Source: Pseudomonas alcaligenes (GTDB taxonomy: Bacteria; Pseudomonadota; Gammaproteobacteria; Pseudomonadales; Pseudomonadaceae). From it: a DNA stretch of 64,000 nucleotides. The stretch covers positions 3,933,501 to 3,997,500 of the forward strand of contig NZ_LZEU01000001.1 of NCBI RefSeq assembly GCF_014490745.1. Direction: 5' to 3'. The notes beneath the pieces were generated by a model. The model was not told the origin of the DNA. It did no database searches and saw only the letters and a list, made by a program, of their open reading frames with translations. Both the position numbers and the translations under genes were made by a program. This document shows positions 32,042 to 43,936 of this stretch, piece by piece (the stretch's first letter is position 1; each line of letters opens with the position of its first letter).

Positions 32042-32125
32042 TGCTAAACCCAATCCTTACTGAAACGTCTGGTGCCGGCGTCCCGCATCGCGGGGCCGCC
32101 GGCGCGGCCAGGTGGCGAGCGTCTA

Positions 32126-33653
<1,528 letters not shown>

Positions 33654-33719
33654 GTTCAACCTCGATCGGCGCAGTAAGGCATCATTGGCGGGCCGAGGCT
33701 CGCGGGCCGGCCATGATAC

Positions 33720-33771
33720 AAAAAAGCCCCCCGCCTGCGAAGCCCGCGGCGCGGGATCGCAGACGGAGGGC
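33720..33771 (-). terminator. Terminator of the mla operon
   Basis: On the minus strand a 15-bp stem with two G-T pairs (33757-33771 with 33726-33740) is followed by six T. It separates mlaB from ibaG-murA. Confidence 0.9.
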
Positions 33772-33781
33772 CTTGGCAGGT

Positions 33782-34090
33782 TCAATGCTCGAGGCCGAGC
33801 AGCTCCTGCAGACCGGAAACCCGGGCAATGCCCTGCATGTCCGCCGGCAGCCGGCGCACACTGAGGCGCTTGCCCGCGGCCCGGGCGTCGCGCAGCAGGG
33901 CCAGCAGCAGCGCCAAGCCGACGCTGCTGGACTTGTCCACCGCCGCGCAGTCGAGCACCAGCTCGCCAACCGCACTGCCAGCGATCAGCCGCCGGCCGTC
34001 TTCGCGCAGCTGCGGCCCGCTACGGTAGTCGAGCACGCCGGACAGCAGCAGCTCGCCGACACCGCCCTGACGGATGGTGCCCTGGCTCAT
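33782..34090 (-). CDS. mlaB: STAS-domain protein MlaB
   Basis: 102 aa cytoplasmic STAS-domain subunit that stabilises the MlaFE ABC transporter. The conserved ELVLDCAAVDKSSSVGLALLLALLR (about residues 43-67) corresponds to the strand and helix after the anti-sigma-antagonist Ser position. The ATG overlaps the mlaC stop (ATGA). Last gene of mlaFEDCB. Confidence 0.9.
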   Translation of the reverse strand: MSQGTIRQGGVGELLLSGVLDYRSGPQLREDGRRLIAGSAVGELVLDCAAVDKSSSVGLALLLALLRDARAAGKRLSVRRLPADMQGIARVSGLQELLGLEH

Positions 34091-34737
34091 TGACCGCCAG
34101 CCTGCTGGCCTTCGGCGCTTTCCTTGGCCTTGGCCACCACATCGGCCCAGCCGTCAATGGTCTTGTCCAGGTCGTTGCCGTTGCGCTGCATGGCATCGGC
34201 GAACTGGTCACGGAACAGCTTACCGACGTTGATGCCGTTGATGATCACGTTGCGCAGCATCCACTGACCGTTGATCTGCACCATGGTGTAGGACACCGGG
34301 TAGACGGCACCATTCTTGCCGCTCACCTCCATGCCGACACTGGCGCGATCGGCGCCCTCGGCCTTGGCCGTCAGCACGCGGATACCCTGGTTGTCGTACT
34401 CGAGCAGGGCGTTGCCATAGAACTGCATCAGGCTGCGCTTGAAGTTGCTCTCGAAGCGCTGGATCTGCTCGGGCGTGGCATTGCGCGAGTATTTGACGGT
34501 CATGATGCTGCGGGAAATACCGTCGCTGTCCACCACCGGGCCAAGGATGCGATCCAGGCTGTCGTAGAAGGACTGGCGGTTCTGCTGGTAGGCCTCTTTG
34601 TTGGCCTTAAGGTCGTCGAGCAGTTGCTTGGTGGTCTGCTCCACCACTTCATGGGCAGACGGAGCGGCCTGAACCAGCAGCGGCGCTGCGGCCAGCACCA
34701 CCAGCAGGCTGTTACGCAGGAGTTTGAGCATGCTCAT
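34087..34737 (-). CDS. mlaC: Periplasmic phospholipid-binding protein MlaC
   Basis: Soluble periplasmic shuttle that carries phospholipids between the outer-membrane Mla complex and MlaFEDB. 216 aa with a signal peptide cleaved near LLVQAAPSA (about residue 25). The toluene-tolerance Ttg2D-type region is seen as SRSIMTVKYSRNATPEQIQRF. Overlaps mlaD and mlaB by 4 bases on either side. Confidence 0.93.
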   Translation of the reverse strand: MSMLKLLRNSLLVVLAAAPLLVQAAPSAHEVVEQTTKQLLDDLKANKEAYQQNRQSFYDSLDRILGPVVDSDGISRSIMTVKYSRNATPEQIQRFESNFKRSLMQFYGNALLEYDNQGIRVLTAKAEGADRASVGMEVSGKNGAVYPVSYTMVQINGQWMLRNVIINGINVGKLFRDQFADAMQRNGNDLDKTIDGWADVVAKAKESAEGQQAGGQ

Positions 34738-35201
34738 TTGCTTTCCTTGTTCACCGAGTTCATCAGGAATTTGCCGATCAGGTCTTCCAGCACCAGAGAC
34801 GACTGGGTGTCGCGAATGGTTCCGCCATCCTTGAGCAGGTCTTCTTCACCGCCCACGCTGATGCCGATGTACTTCTCACCCAGCAGGCCGGCAGTAAGGA
34901 TAGAAGCCGTGGAGTCCACCGGCAGGTTGTCCACCCGCTTTTCCACTTCCATGGTCACTCGACCGGTGTAGCTGTCGCGATCCAGGTCGATGGCGGTGAC
35001 CTTGCCGATAGTCACGCCGGCCATGGTGACCTTGGCCCGCACCGTCAGGCCGGCGATATTGTCGAAGTTCGCGTACAGCTTGTAGCTGTCGCTCGAACTG
35101 GCGGCAGACAGCCCGCTGACCCGCAGGGCCAGGAGCAACAGGGCCAGCAGTCCAGCCAGCAGGAACAGGCCGACGCCGATTTCCAGGGAGCGGCTTTGCA
35201 T
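34734..35201 (-). CDS. mlaD: MCE-domain phospholipid transport protein MlaD
   Basis: 155 aa. An N-terminal anchor at about residues 8-27 is followed by one MCE domain (about 38-118, with YANFDNIAGLTVRAKVTMAGVTIGKV) and a C-terminal helix. Six copies form a ring on MlaE with a hydrophobic channel. The ATG shares one base region with the end of mlaE (35201) and its stop overlaps mlaC. Confidence 0.95.
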   Translation of the reverse strand: MQSRSLEIGVGLFLLAGLLALLLLALRVSGLSAASSSDSYKLYANFDNIAGLTVRAKVTMAGVTIGKVTAIDLDRDSYTGRVTMEVEKRVDNLPVDSTASILTAGLLGEKYIGISVGGEEDLLKDGGTIRDTQSSLVLEDLIGKFLMNSVNKESK

Positions 35202-35998
35202 CAGAGATCTCCAAACATCAGGGCGGTCAGAATAAAGTCGAGGCCGAGCACGGCCAGCGAGGCGTACACCACGGTCTTGGTGGTGGCACGGCTGATACCT
35301 TCGGAAGTGGGTTCGCAGTCATAGCCCTGGAACACGGCGATCCAGGTCGCGACAAAGGCGAACACCATGCTCTTGATCACGCCGTTGAGCACGTCTTCGG
35401 TGAATTCCACGCTGTTCTGCATGTTCGACCAGAACGAGCCTTCGTAGACGCCCAGCCAGTCGACGGCAACCATCGCCCCGCCCCAGATGCCGACCACGCT
35501 GAAGATCGCGGCCAGCAGCGGCATGGAGATGAAACCGGCCCACAGGCGCGGGGCGATGATGTACTTGAGCGGATCCACGCCGATCATTTCCAGGCTGGAC
35601 AGCTGCTCGGTAGATTTCATGTTGCCGATCTCGGCGGTCAGCGCCGAGCCGGCACGGCCGGCGAACAGCAGGCCGGTGACCACCGGGCCGAGCTCGCGCA
35701 GCAGGGTCAGGGCGACCATCTGCCCCACGGCCTGCTCCGAGCCATAGCTGGTGAGGATATTGAAGCCCTGCAGGGCCAACACCATGCCGATGAACAGGCC
35801 GGCAACCATGATGATCGGCAGCGACAGCACGCCCACCGAGTACAGCTGGCGAATCAGCAATTGCCCACCGTTGCGCAGACCACTGCGACCAAACAGCGAG
35901 CTGCCAAGGAACAGCACAGAGCGGCCCATGGCCTCGACCACATCGATTCCGGAACGGCCGAGCAGCCGGATGCGCTCCAGTGGCGACGACTTACGCAT
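35201..35998 (-). CDS. mlaE: Phospholipid ABC transporter permease MlaE
   Basis: 265 aa inner-membrane permease of the MlaFEDB complex, with about five membrane segments. The family signature [27 protein letters not shown] (about residues 99-125) is intact. The ATG at 35998 shares one base with the mlaF stop; a TTG one codon upstream (36001) is an alternative start. Confidence 0.95.
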   Translation of the reverse strand: MRKSSPLERIRLLGRSGIDVVEAMGRSVLFLGSSLFGRSGLRNGGQLLIRQLYSVGVLSLPIIMVAGLFIGMVLALQGFNILTSYGSEQAVGQMVALTLLRELGPVVTGLLFAGRAGSALTAEIGNMKSTEQLSSLEMIGVDPLKYIIAPRLWAGFISMPLLAAIFSVVGIWGGAMVAVDWLGVYEGSFWSNMQNSVEFTEDVLNGVIKSMVFAFVATWIAVFQGYDCEPTSEGISRATTKTVVYASLAVLGLDFILTALMFGDL

Positions 35999-36807
35999 CA
36001 ATTGGCCCCCAACAAGTCTTCCAGGTAATCCGGCGCCGGATAGTGGAAAGGCACCGGCCCATCCGGAATGCCCTGCATGAACTGCTGGATCCGCGGATTA
36101 TCCGAATTCATCAGCTCGGCCGGGGTGCCCTGGCCGAGTACCTGGCCATCCCCCACCACATAGATGTAGTCGGCAATGCTGGCGGTTTCAGCCAGGTCGT
36201 GGGACACCACCACGCTGGTGATACCCAGGGCGTCGTTGAGCAGACGGATCAGACGCACCAGCACGCCCATGGCGATGGGATCCTGACCGACGAACGGCTC
36301 GTCGTACATCAGGATCTGCGGATCCAGGGCAATCGCCCGGGCCAGCGCCACCCGGCGCTTCATGCCGCCGGACAGTTCATCCGGCATCAGCTCCACGGCA
36401 CCGCGCAGGCCCACGGCCTGCAGTTTCATCAGCACGATGTCGCGAATCATCTCGTCGGGCAGCTGGGTGTGTACCCGCAGCGGGAAGGCGACGTTCTCGA
36501 ACACGTCCAGGTCGGTGAACAGCGCACCGCTCTGGAACAGCACGCCGAACTGCTTGCGCATGTCGAACAGCGCGGCACGGGAAAGGGTTGGCAGGTTCTG
36601 CCCGTTGACCCACACCTCGCCGCTGTCCGGGCGCAGCTGGGCGGCGATCAGGCGCAACAGGGTGGTTTTGCCGCAACCGGAAGGTCCCATGATGCCGGTG
36701 ACCTTGCCGCGCGGAATGCGCACATCGATATTGTCGAAAATCTTGCGCGCGCCGCGCTTGAAGGTCAGCCCCTTCAACTCAACGGCATAGGCATTCTCGG
36801 CGCTCAT
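35998..36807 (-). CDS. mlaF: Phospholipid ABC transporter ATPase MlaF
   Basis: 269 aa ABC ATPase. Walker A is GPSGCGKTT (about residues 40-48), the signature is LSGGMKRR and Walker B is [12 protein letters not shown]. The start is the ATG at 36807 with AAGGAGT upstream. The same frame runs open to 38265 opposite kdsD and kdsC, but that is a high-GC shadow. First gene of mlaFEDCB, divergent from kdsD. Confidence 0.95.
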   Translation of the reverse strand: MSAENAYAVELKGLTFKRGARKIFDNIDVRIPRGKVTGIMGPSGCGKTTLLRLIAAQLRPDSGEVWVNGQNLPTLSRAALFDMRKQFGVLFQSGALFTDLDVFENVAFPLRVHTQLPDEMIRDIVLMKLQAVGLRGAVELMPDELSGGMKRRVALARAIALDPQILMYDEPFVGQDPIAMGVLVRLIRLLNDALGITSVVVSHDLAETASIADYIYVVGDGQVLGQGTPAELMNSDNPRIQQFMQGIPDGPVPFHYPAPDYLEDLLGAN

Positions 36808-36899
36808 CCAGACTCCTTGTGACACAGCCTCCATGGACAGACGCAGCATCCCGACGTTGGGGCACCACACGCACAGTGGACAGGCCGAACAAGGCGCGG

Positions 36900-36928
36900 A
36901 ATATAGCACTGGCCGGCGCGCGGCCCAA
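36900..36928 (-). promoter_or_regulatory. mlaFEDCB promoter
   Basis: Minus strand TTGGGC (36928-36923), a 17-base spacer ending in TGC, and TATATT (36905-36900). A good sigma-70 match about 90 bases before the mlaF ATG. Confidence 0.68.
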
Positions 36929-37010
36929 GGCATGGCAATCTTTTCATGCATTTTCCCGGCAACCTTCGCCACGACCAATGGTCGGAGGTGAGCGAAGCCG
37001 GCTTTGCCGG

Positions 37011-37016
37011 TATAAT
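37011..37016 (+). promoter_or_regulatory. Candidate -10 box of the kds-lpt operon
   Basis: Perfect TATAAT about 35 bases before the kdsD ATG. It is preceded by GCCGGCTTTGCCGG, which can fold on itself. No clear -35 hexamer is seen. Confidence 0.5.
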
Positions 37017-37050
37017 CCCGCCTTTTCTGCCTGGCACCGTGAATTCCGTC

Positions 37051-38025
37051 ATGTCCCAATCCAGCGACCTGATCCTCTCCGCACAACGCACCATCCGCCT
37101 CGAAATCGAGGCCATCGAGGCCGTGCTTGGCCGCATCAATGGCGATTTCGTCCGCGCCTGCGAACTGCTGCTGGCCTGCAAGGGCCGCATCGTGGTGGTC
37201 GGCATGGGCAAGTCCGGGCATGTCGGCAACAAGATCGCCGCCACCCTGGCCAGCACCGGCACCCCGGCGTTCTTCGTGCATCCGGCCGAGGCCAGCCATG
37301 GCGACATGGGCATGATCACCCGCGACGACGTGGTACTGGCCCTGTCCAACTCCGGCTCCACCGCCGAAATCGTCACCCTGCTGCCACTGATCAAGCGCCT
37401 CGGCATTACCCTGATCAGCATGACCGGCAACCCCGACTCGCCGCTGGCCAAGGCCGCCGAAGTCAACCTGGATGCCCGCGTGGCCCAGGAAGCCTGCCCA
37501 CTGAACCTGGCACCGACCTCCTCCACCACCGTTTCCCTGGTGCTTGGCGACGCCCTGGCCATCGCCCTGCTGGAAGCCCGCGGCTTCACCGCCGAAGATT
37601 TCGCCTTCTCCCACCCGGGTGGCGCCCTCGGCCGCCGCCTGCTGCTCAAGGTGGAGAACGTCATGCACAGCGGCCAGCGCCTGCCACTGGTGGCGCGCGG
37701 CACCAGCCTGCGCGACGCCCTGCTGGAAATGACCCGCAAAGGTCTGGGCATGACCGTGATCACCGAGACCGACGGCAAGCTGGCCGGGATCTTCACCGAC
37801 GGCGACCTGCGCCGCACCCTGGACAAGGGCATCGACGTGCACCAGGCGACCATCGATGCGGTGATGACCATCCACGGCAAGACCGCCCGCGCCGAAATGC
37901 TCGCCGCCGAAGCCCTGAAAATCATGGAAGACCACAAGATCAACGCGCTGGTCGTCGTGGATGACGAGGACAAGCCGGTCGGCGCCCTCAACATGCACGA
38001 CCTGCTGCGCGCCGGAGTGATGTAA
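37051..38025 (+). CDS. kdsD: Arabinose-5-phosphate isomerase
   Basis: Converts ribulose 5-phosphate to arabinose 5-phosphate for KDO synthesis. 324 aa from the ATG at 37051; the frame extends upstream to 36946 across the promoter and that part is not used. A SIS domain (about residues 35-170, with GMGKSGHVGNKIAATLAS and SNSGSTAEIV) is followed by two CBS domains (about 205-262 and 270-322). kdsC starts on the very next base. Confidence 0.95.
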   Translation: MSQSSDLILSAQRTIRLEIEAIEAVLGRINGDFVRACELLLACKGRIVVVGMGKSGHVGNKIAATLASTGTPAFFVHPAEASHGDMGMITRDDVVLALSNSGSTAEIVTLLPLIKRLGITLISMTGNPDSPLAKAAEVNLDARVAQEACPLNLAPTSSTTVSLVLGDALAIALLEARGFTAEDFAFSHPGGALGRRLLLKVENVMHSGQRLPLVARGTSLRDALLEMTRKGLGMTVITETDGKLAGIFTDGDLRRTLDKGIDVHQATIDAVMTIHGKTARAEMLAAEALKIMEDHKINALVVVDDEDKPVGALNMHDLLRAGVM

Positions 38026-38550
38026 ATGAGCAACGAACTGCTGCAACGCGCCCAGGCGGTCAAACTGGCCGTTTTCGATGTGGACGGCGTATTGACCGAC
38101 GGTCGCCTGTACTTTCTCACCGACGGCAGCGAATTCAAGACCTTCAACACCCTCGACGGCCACGGCATCAAGATGCTGATCAACTCCGGGGTGCGCACCG
38201 CCATCATCAGCGGCCGCAAGACCCCAGTGGTCGAGCGCCGCGCGCAGAACCTCGGCATCCAGCACTTGTATCAGGGCCGCGAGGACAAGCTCGTCGTTCT
38301 CGACGAACTGCTCGGCGAGCTGGGGCTAAACTATGAGCAGGTCGCCTATCTGGGCGACGACCTGCCCGACCTGCCGGTGATCCGCCGTGTCGGCTTAGGG
38401 ATGGCCGTAGCCAGCGCCGACGGTTTCGTCCGCCAGCACGCCCACGGTGTAACCAGCGCCCGCGGCGGCGAAGGCGCCGCCCGCGAGTTCTGCGAGCTGA
38501 TCATGCGTGCCCAGGGCACCCTCGAAGCCGCCCAGGCCGCTTACCTCTAG
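38026..38550 (+). CDS. kdsC: 3-deoxy-D-manno-octulosonate 8-phosphate phosphatase
   Basis: HAD-type C0 phosphatase that makes free KDO. 174 aa. Motif I is FDVDGVLTDG (about residues 17-26), motif II the ISGRKTP region, and motif IV GDDLPDLPV. It starts directly after the kdsD stop with no gap and is followed by the LPS transport genes, joining core-sugar supply to LPS export. Confidence 0.95.
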   Translation: MSNELLQRAQAVKLAVFDVDGVLTDGRLYFLTDGSEFKTFNTLDGHGIKMLINSGVRTAIISGRKTPVVERRAQNLGIQHLYQGREDKLVVLDELLGELGLNYEQVAYLGDDLPDLPVIRRVGLGMAVASADGFVRQHAHGVTSARGGEGAAREFCELIMRAQGTLEAAQAAYL

Positions 38551-38558
38551 GATTTTCC

Positions 38559-39128
38559 ATGCCCGGCAAACTGCGCAACGCCCTGCTCGCCATACTCGTC
38601 GCCGCTCTGCTGGCGGCCGTCGGCTACTGGAACATCCGCCCGGAAAGTTTCATGGACAAGCCCAGCGTGGCGGAAACCGAACAGTCCATCGACTTCTATG
38701 TGGTCAATGCCAGCACCGTGCAATTCCAGGAAGACGGCAAGCTGCAGTACAGCATGACCGCCGACAAGCTGGATCACCTCAAGGCCAGCGACGTGACCCT
38801 GGTACAGAAGCCGGATCTGCTGCTGTACCGCGGCACCGAGCTGCCCTGGCACGTGCAGAGCGAGCGCGGCGAAGTGGCCCCGCAGGGCGCCCAGGTCGAG
38901 CTGATCGACAAGGTGCGCATCGCCCGCACCGATGCCAAGAACCGCCCGGTGGTGATCACCAGCAGCCGGATGACCGTATTTCCGGACAAAGAATATGCGC
39001 AGACCCAGCAAGCCGTTAGAATCGAGGCCGCCAACGGGGTGACCACGGCACAGGGAATGAAAGCGTACATGAATGACGGCAGGATCAACCTGCTGTCCAA
39101 CGTAAGAGGCCAGCATGAGGTTCGTTAA
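38559..39128 (+). CDS. lptC: LPS export inner-membrane protein LptC
   Basis: 189 aa bitopic protein that receives LPS from LptB2FG and passes it to the periplasmic bridge. One N-terminal membrane segment (about residues 7-23) is followed by a beta-jellyroll domain (about 45-185). It overlaps lptA by 14 bases. Confidence 0.92.
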   Translation: MPGKLRNALLAILVAALLAAVGYWNIRPESFMDKPSVAETEQSIDFYVVNASTVQFQEDGKLQYSMTADKLDHLKASDVTLVQKPDLLLYRGTELPWHVQSERGEVAPQGAQVELIDKVRIARTDAKNRPVVITSSRMTVFPDKEYAQTQQAVRIEAANGVTTAQGMKAYMNDGRINLLSNVRGQHEVR

Positions 39129-39659
39129 AACCCTCCCCCTTCTGCTCAGTCTGGGCAGCGCACTTGGAAGTGCCGCCGCCTGGGCCCTGCCCAGCGACCG
39201 CGATCAGCCGATCCGGGTACAGGCGGACAGCGCCGAGCTGGACGACAAACAAGGCGTGGCGGTGTACCGCGGCGGCGTGGTGATTACCCAGGGCACCCTG
39301 AAGATCACCGGCGACACCGTGACCATCACCCAGGACAAGAACGGCGACATCGAACTGTTCACCTCGGTCGGCAAACCCGCCTACTACGAACAGAAACCCG
39401 CGCCGGACAAGGACATCGTCAAGGCCTATGGCCTGACCATCCAGTACTACGCGACCAACGAGCGCATCGTGCTGATCGACCAGGCCAAGGTGATCCAGCA
39501 GGGCAACACCTTCGAAGGCGAGAAGATCGTCTATGACACCCAGCGCCAGATCGTCAACGCCGGCCGTGCCAATGGTTCCTCGGTGACCACGCCGCGCCCG
39601 CGCATCGACATGGTGCTGCAGCCGCGCAAGAAAAGCGGCCAAGCGGAGCAGGCGCAGTA

Positions 39660-39660
<1 letters not shown>
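39115..39660 (+). CDS. lptA: Periplasmic LPS transport protein LptA (LptH in Pseudomonas)
   Basis: 181 aa periplasmic bridge protein that carries LPS across the periplasm. The signal peptide is cleaved after about residue 24 (SAAAWALPS), and the beta-jellyroll begins at [23 protein letters not shown]. The start lies within lptC and the stop TAATG overlaps lptB, so all three are coupled. Confidence 0.94.
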
Positions 39661-40385
<725 letters not shown>

Positions 40386-40509
40386 CCAGCCCCGCTCCGG
40401 CCTGTCGCGGGCCGGTTCGCCGCCCCATCCGGGCCCGAACCACCCGCGCACGGCCACGGATCGCGAGCAGGGCCGATTCACTACAAGGACGTTGTCAAGC
40501 CTAGGCAAA

Positions 40510-40532
40510 GCCCGAAATTTCGGGCATATAAT
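40510..40532 (+). promoter_or_regulatory. rpoN promoter with embedded 16-bp palindrome
   Basis: GCCCGAAATTTCGGGC (40510-40525) is a perfect palindrome that ends one base before TATAAT (40527-40532). It therefore fills the -35 to -10 spacer. The start would be about 70 bases before the rpoN ATG. Such a position fits a repressor site or a cruciform; the binder is unknown. Confidence 0.6.
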
Positions 40533-40544
40533 TTGCTTACTGGC

Positions 40545-40578
40545 GGCGCCCTGGCGCCCTGTAGTGAATGGCGCCCTG
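40545..40578 (+). repeat. Three GGCGCCCTG copies in the rpoN leader
   Basis: GGCGCCCTG occurs at 40545-40553, 40553-40561 (sharing one G) and 40570-40578, between the rpoN -10 box and its ATG. Each contains the GGCGCC palindrome, so alternative hairpins are possible in the untranslated leader. Confidence 0.5.
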
Positions 40579-40609
40579 CGCCAGCAGATAAGGTGCAAAG
40601 CTTCCTGCC

Positions 40610-42103
40610 ATGAAACCCTCGCTAGTCCTCAAGATGGGCCAGCAGCTGACGATGACGCCGCAGCTGCAACAAGCCATTCGCCTACTCCAGCTGTCCACCC
40701 TGGATCTGCAGCAGGAAATCCAGGAGGCCCTGGAATCCAACCCCATGCTGGAGCGCCAGGAAGAAGGCGACGACTTCGACAACTCCGACCCCATGGCCGA
40801 CGCCGCCGAGCAATCGCCGCAGGCGACTCCAGAGCCGACCTACCAGGAAACCAACAGCGGCAGCGCCGACTCCCAGGAAGATGGCGAGTGGCACGAGCGC
40901 ATCCCCAGCGAACTGCCGGTGGACACCGCCTGGGAAGACATCTACCAGACCAGCGCCAGCAGCCTGCCGAGCAATGACGACGACGAGTGGGACTTCACCA
41001 CCCGCACCTCCGCCGGCGAGAGCCTGCAGAGCCACCTGCTGTGGCAGCTCAACCTGGTGCCGATGAGCGACACCGACAAACTGATCGGCGTCACCATCAT
41101 CGACTGCATCAACAACCAGGGTTACCTGGAAGAAAGCATCGAGGAGATCGTCGAGTCCTTCGATCCCGAACTGGATATCGAAGCCGACGAAGTCGAAGCC
41201 GTACTGCGCCGCATCCAGCACTTTGAGCCCGCCGGCATCGGTGCCCGCGACCTGCGCGAGTGCCTGCTCCTGCAACTGCGCCAACTGCCAGCCAATACCC
41301 CCTGGCTGAGCGAGGCGCAGCGCCTGGCCGGCGAGCACCTCGACCTGCTCGGCAGCCGCGACTACAGCCAGCTGATGCGGCGCATGAAGCTCAAGGAAGA
41401 CGAGCTGCGCCAGGTCATCGAGCTGATCCAGAGCCTCAACCCGCGCCCCGGTTCGCAGATCGAAGCCAGCGAGCCGGAATACGTGGTGCCGGACGTGATC
41501 GTGCGCAAGCACAACGAACGCTGGCTGGTGGAGCTAAACCAGGAAGCGGTGCCGCGCCTGCGGGTCAACCCGCAATACGCCGGCTTCGTGCGCCGCGCCG
41601 ACTCCAGCGCCGACAACACCTTCATGCGCAACCAGCTGCAGGAAGCGCGCTGGTTCATCAAGAGCCTGCAGAGCCGTAACGAAACCCTGATGAAGGTGGC
41701 GACGCAGATCGTCGAGCATCAGCGTGGCTTCCTCGACTATGGCGACGAGGCCATGAAGCCCCTGGTGCTGCACGACATCGCCGAAGCGGTGGGCATGCAC
41801 GAGTCGACCATTTCGCGGGTCACCACGCAGAAATTCATGCACACCCCGCGCGGCATTTACGAGCTGAAATACTTCTTCTCCAGCCACGTCAGCACCTCCG
41901 AAGGCGGTGAATGCTCGTCCACCGCCATCCGCGCCATCATCAAGAAACTGGTCGCCGCGGAAAACGCGAAAAAGCCGTTGAGCGACAGCAAGATCGCTGG
42001 TTTACTGGAAGCACAGGGCATTCAGGTAGCCCGCCGCACAGTCGCCAAATACCGCGAATCCCTCGGGATAGCGCCTTCGAGTGAACGTAAACGACTGATG
42101 TGA
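40610..42103 (+). CDS. rpoN: RNA polymerase sigma-54 factor
   Basis: Sigma-54 for nitrogen, flagellar and many other enhancer-dependent promoters. 497 aa. Region I ([31 protein letters not shown], residues 1-50) is followed by an acidic region II (about 50-120), the core-binding domain, and the helix-turn-helix. The RpoN box [10 protein letters not shown] is at 474-483. It is followed by hpf, ptsN, rapZ and npr, the conserved rpoN neighbourhood. Confidence 0.97.
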   Translation: MKPSLVLKMGQQLTMTPQLQQAIRLLQLSTLDLQQEIQEALESNPMLERQEEGDDFDNSDPMADAAEQSPQATPEPTYQETNSGSADSQEDGEWHERIPSELPVDTAWEDIYQTSASSLPSNDDDEWDFTTRTSAGESLQSHLLWQLNLVPMSDTDKLIGVTIIDCINNQGYLEESIEEIVESFDPELDIEADEVEAVLRRIQHFEPAGIGARDLRECLLLQLRQLPANTPWLSEAQRLAGEHLDLLGSRDYSQLMRRMKLKEDELRQVIELIQSLNPRPGSQIEASEPEYVVPDVIVRKHNERWLVELNQEAVPRLRVNPQYAGFVRRADSSADNTFMRNQLQEARWFIKSLQSRNETLMKVATQIVEHQRGFLDYGDEAMKPLVLHDIAEAVGMHESTISRVTTQKFMHTPRGIYELKYFFSSHVSTSEGGECSSTAIRAIIKKLVAAENAKKPLSDSKIAGLLEAQGIQVARRTVAKYRESLGIAPSSERKRLM

Positions 42104-42114
42104 TGCGGCACTGA

Positions 42115-42196
42115 GGGAAGGCTTTTGCAAAACTGGATGCGCGCCAAGCGCCCTGCCCGCGGGGGAATTCCAGGACAGTTCTGCAAGAGCCTTCCC
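42115..42196. repeat. 82-base imperfect inverted repeat between rpoN and hpf
   Basis: Arms GGGAAGGCTTTTGCA (42115-42129) and TGCAAGAGCCTTCCC (42182-42196) pair with one mismatch. Internal ACTGG and CCAG blocks near the arms add further pairing. There is no T-tract. It looks like a small mobile palindrome or an mRNA-processing structure that separates rpoN from the following genes. Confidence 0.55.
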
Positions 42197-42264
42197 AAAG
42201 CCAAAGTGTTACGGTGGCAGGCCCGTTAGCCTGCCTCTTACACACGGCAACAAGGAGAAGCGGT

Positions 42265-42573
42265 ATGCAAGTCAACATCAGTGGACATCAACTGGATGTG
42301 ACCGACGCCATGCGCGACTATGTCGGGGAAAAACTCAGCCGGCTGGAGCGCCATTTCGACCGAATCACCAACGTTCAGGTGACCATGGAAGTCGAGAAGC
42401 TCAAACAGAAGATCGAAGCAACCCTGCACATCGCCGGCGGCGAAGTGGTGGCCAACGCCGAACATGAAGACATGTACGCGGCCATCGACCTGCTCGCCGA
42501 CAAACTCGACCGCCAACTGATCAAGCACAAGGAAAAGCAGCTGGGCCGCCTGCAAGGCGCCACGGCTCGCTGA
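42265..42573 (+). CDS. hpf: Ribosome hibernation promoting factor
   Basis: 102 aa HPF/YfiA-type protein that binds the 30S decoding centre and helps form inactive 100S ribosomes. The start is the ATG at 42265 with AAGGAGAAG upstream. The N-terminal MQVNISGHQLDVTDAMRDYV and the basic QLIKHKEKQLGR end are typical of the short form, without the long-form C-terminal domain. Confidence 0.95.
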   Translation: MQVNISGHQLDVTDAMRDYVGEKLSRLERHFDRITNVQVTMEVEKLKQKIEATLHIAGGEVVANAEHEDMYAAIDLLADKLDRQLIKHKEKQLGRLQGATAR

Positions 42574-42586
42574 AACCTGCCAACCC

Positions 42587-43051
42587 ATGATCCGACTTGA
42601 AAACATCCTGACCGCCGGCCGCTCCCTGGTGAGCGTGCCTGGCGGCAGCAAGAAACGCGTCCTCGAACAGATTGCCAACCTGGTTGCTCGCGATCTTCCC
42701 GATCTCGACACCCAGGACATCTTCGAAAACCTGATTGCCCGCGAGAAGCTCGGCTCCACCGGCTTCGGTAACGGCATCGCCATTCCCCACTGCCGCCTGC
42801 CCGGCTGCAACGCGCCGATCAGCGCGGTATTGCACCTGGAAGCGGCCGTGGACTTCGACGCCATCGACGGCGCCCCGGTGGATCTGCTGTTCGTCCTGCT
42901 GGTGCCGGAAGCGGCGACCGACGAACACCTCGAACTGCTGCGCCAGATCGCCAGCATGCTCGACCGCAGCGAAGTACGCGAGCGACTGCGCCAGGCGCAG
43001 AGCAGCGAGAGCCTGTACCAGGTGGTGGTCGACGTGCAGAGCGGCCACTGA
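42587..43051 (+). CDS. ptsN: PTS IIA-like nitrogen regulatory protein
   Basis: 154 aa EIIA(Ntr), final phosphate acceptor of the PTS(Ntr) chain PtsP-Npr-PtsN, controlling potassium, nitrogen and carbon functions. The phosphorylated His68 lies in GNGIAIPHCRL. It starts 13 bases after hpf. The first enzyme, ptsP, is not in this window. Confidence 0.96.
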   Translation: MIRLENILTAGRSLVSVPGGSKKRVLEQIANLVARDLPDLDTQDIFENLIAREKLGSTGFGNGIAIPHCRLPGCNAPISAVLHLEAAVDFDAIDGAPVDLLFVLLVPEAATDEHLELLRQIASMLDRSEVRERLRQAQSSESLYQVVVDVQSGH

Positions 43052-43070
43052 GGCCGGGTAGGACAGAGCC

Positions 43071-43928
43071 ATGCGCCTGATCATCGTCAGCGGTCGTTCC
43101 GGCTCGGGCAAGAGCACTGCCCTCGACGTGCTCGAGGACAACGGCTTTTACTGCATCGACAACCTGCCGGCGATCCTCCTGCCGGAACTGGCCGAGCGCG
43201 CTCTGCTGCAGACCGAACTGCTGCACCCGCAGGTCGCCGTGTCGATCGATGCGCGCAACCTGCCCAGCCAGCTAAAGCGCTTCCCCGAACTGCTCGATGA
43301 AGTACGCGCCCGCCACATCCAGTGCGACGTGCTGTACCTGGATGCCGACGAGGAAACCCTGCTCAAGCGCTTCTCCGAGACCCGCCGGCGCCACCCGCTG
43401 ACCAACGAGAACCGCGCCCTGGCCGAAGCCATCCGTGACGAGGCGCTGCTGCTCAGTCCGATCACCGATCTGGCCGACCTGAAGATCGACACCACCCACC
43501 TCAATCTCTACCAGCTGCGCGACACCCTCAAGCTGCGCCTGCTGAACAAGCCGGAGCCGGGCACCGCCTTCCTCATCGAGTCGTTCGGCTTCAAGCGCGG
43601 CATGCCGGTGGACGCCGACCTGGTGTTCGACGTGCGCTGCCTGCCCAACCCCTACTGGAAGCCGGATCTGCGCGAAATGTCCGGCCTGGAGCCACCGGTG
43701 GCCGAATACCTGGCCGCGCAGCCCGATGTCGAGGAGATGTACCAGGACATCCACGGCTACCTGAACAAGTGGCTGCCGCGCTTTGCCGCCAGCAACCGCG
43801 CCTACGTGACCATTGCCATTGGCTGCACCGGCGGTCACCATCGCTCGGTCTATCTGGCCAATCGCCTGGGCGAAGCCCTCAAGCCCATACTGAAGAACGT
43901 CCAGGTTCGCCACCGCGACCTCGGCTAA
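43071..43928 (+). CDS. rapZ: RNase adapter protein RapZ
   Basis: 285 aa. The N-terminal P-loop kinase-like domain (GRSGSGKS at residues 8-15) is followed by the C-terminal RNA-binding and sensor domain with [13 protein letters not shown] and [19 protein letters not shown]. In enterobacteria RapZ guides RNase E to the GlmZ RNA and senses glucosamine 6-phosphate; the target in Pseudomonas is not settled. Confidence 0.95.
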   Translation: MRLIIVSGRSGSGKSTALDVLEDNGFYCIDNLPAILLPELAERALLQTELLHPQVAVSIDARNLPSQLKRFPELLDEVRARHIQCDVLYLDADEETLLKRFSETRRRHPLTNENRALAEAIRDEALLLSPITDLADLKIDTTHLNLYQLRDTLKLRLLNKPEPGTAFLIESFGFKRGMPVDADLVFDVRCLPNPYWKPDLREMSGLEPPVAEYLAAQPDVEEMYQDIHGYLNKWLPRFAASNRAYVTIAIGCTGGHHRSVYLANRLGEALKPILKNVQVRHRDLG

Positions 43929-43936
43929 GGACTGCA

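Noticed and set aside
36808..38265. Long N-terminal extension of the mlaF frame and a 484-codon frame opposite kdsD/kdsC
   Set aside because: MlaF starts at 36807 with a strong ribosome site; kdsD and kdsC are clearly coding on the plus strand.
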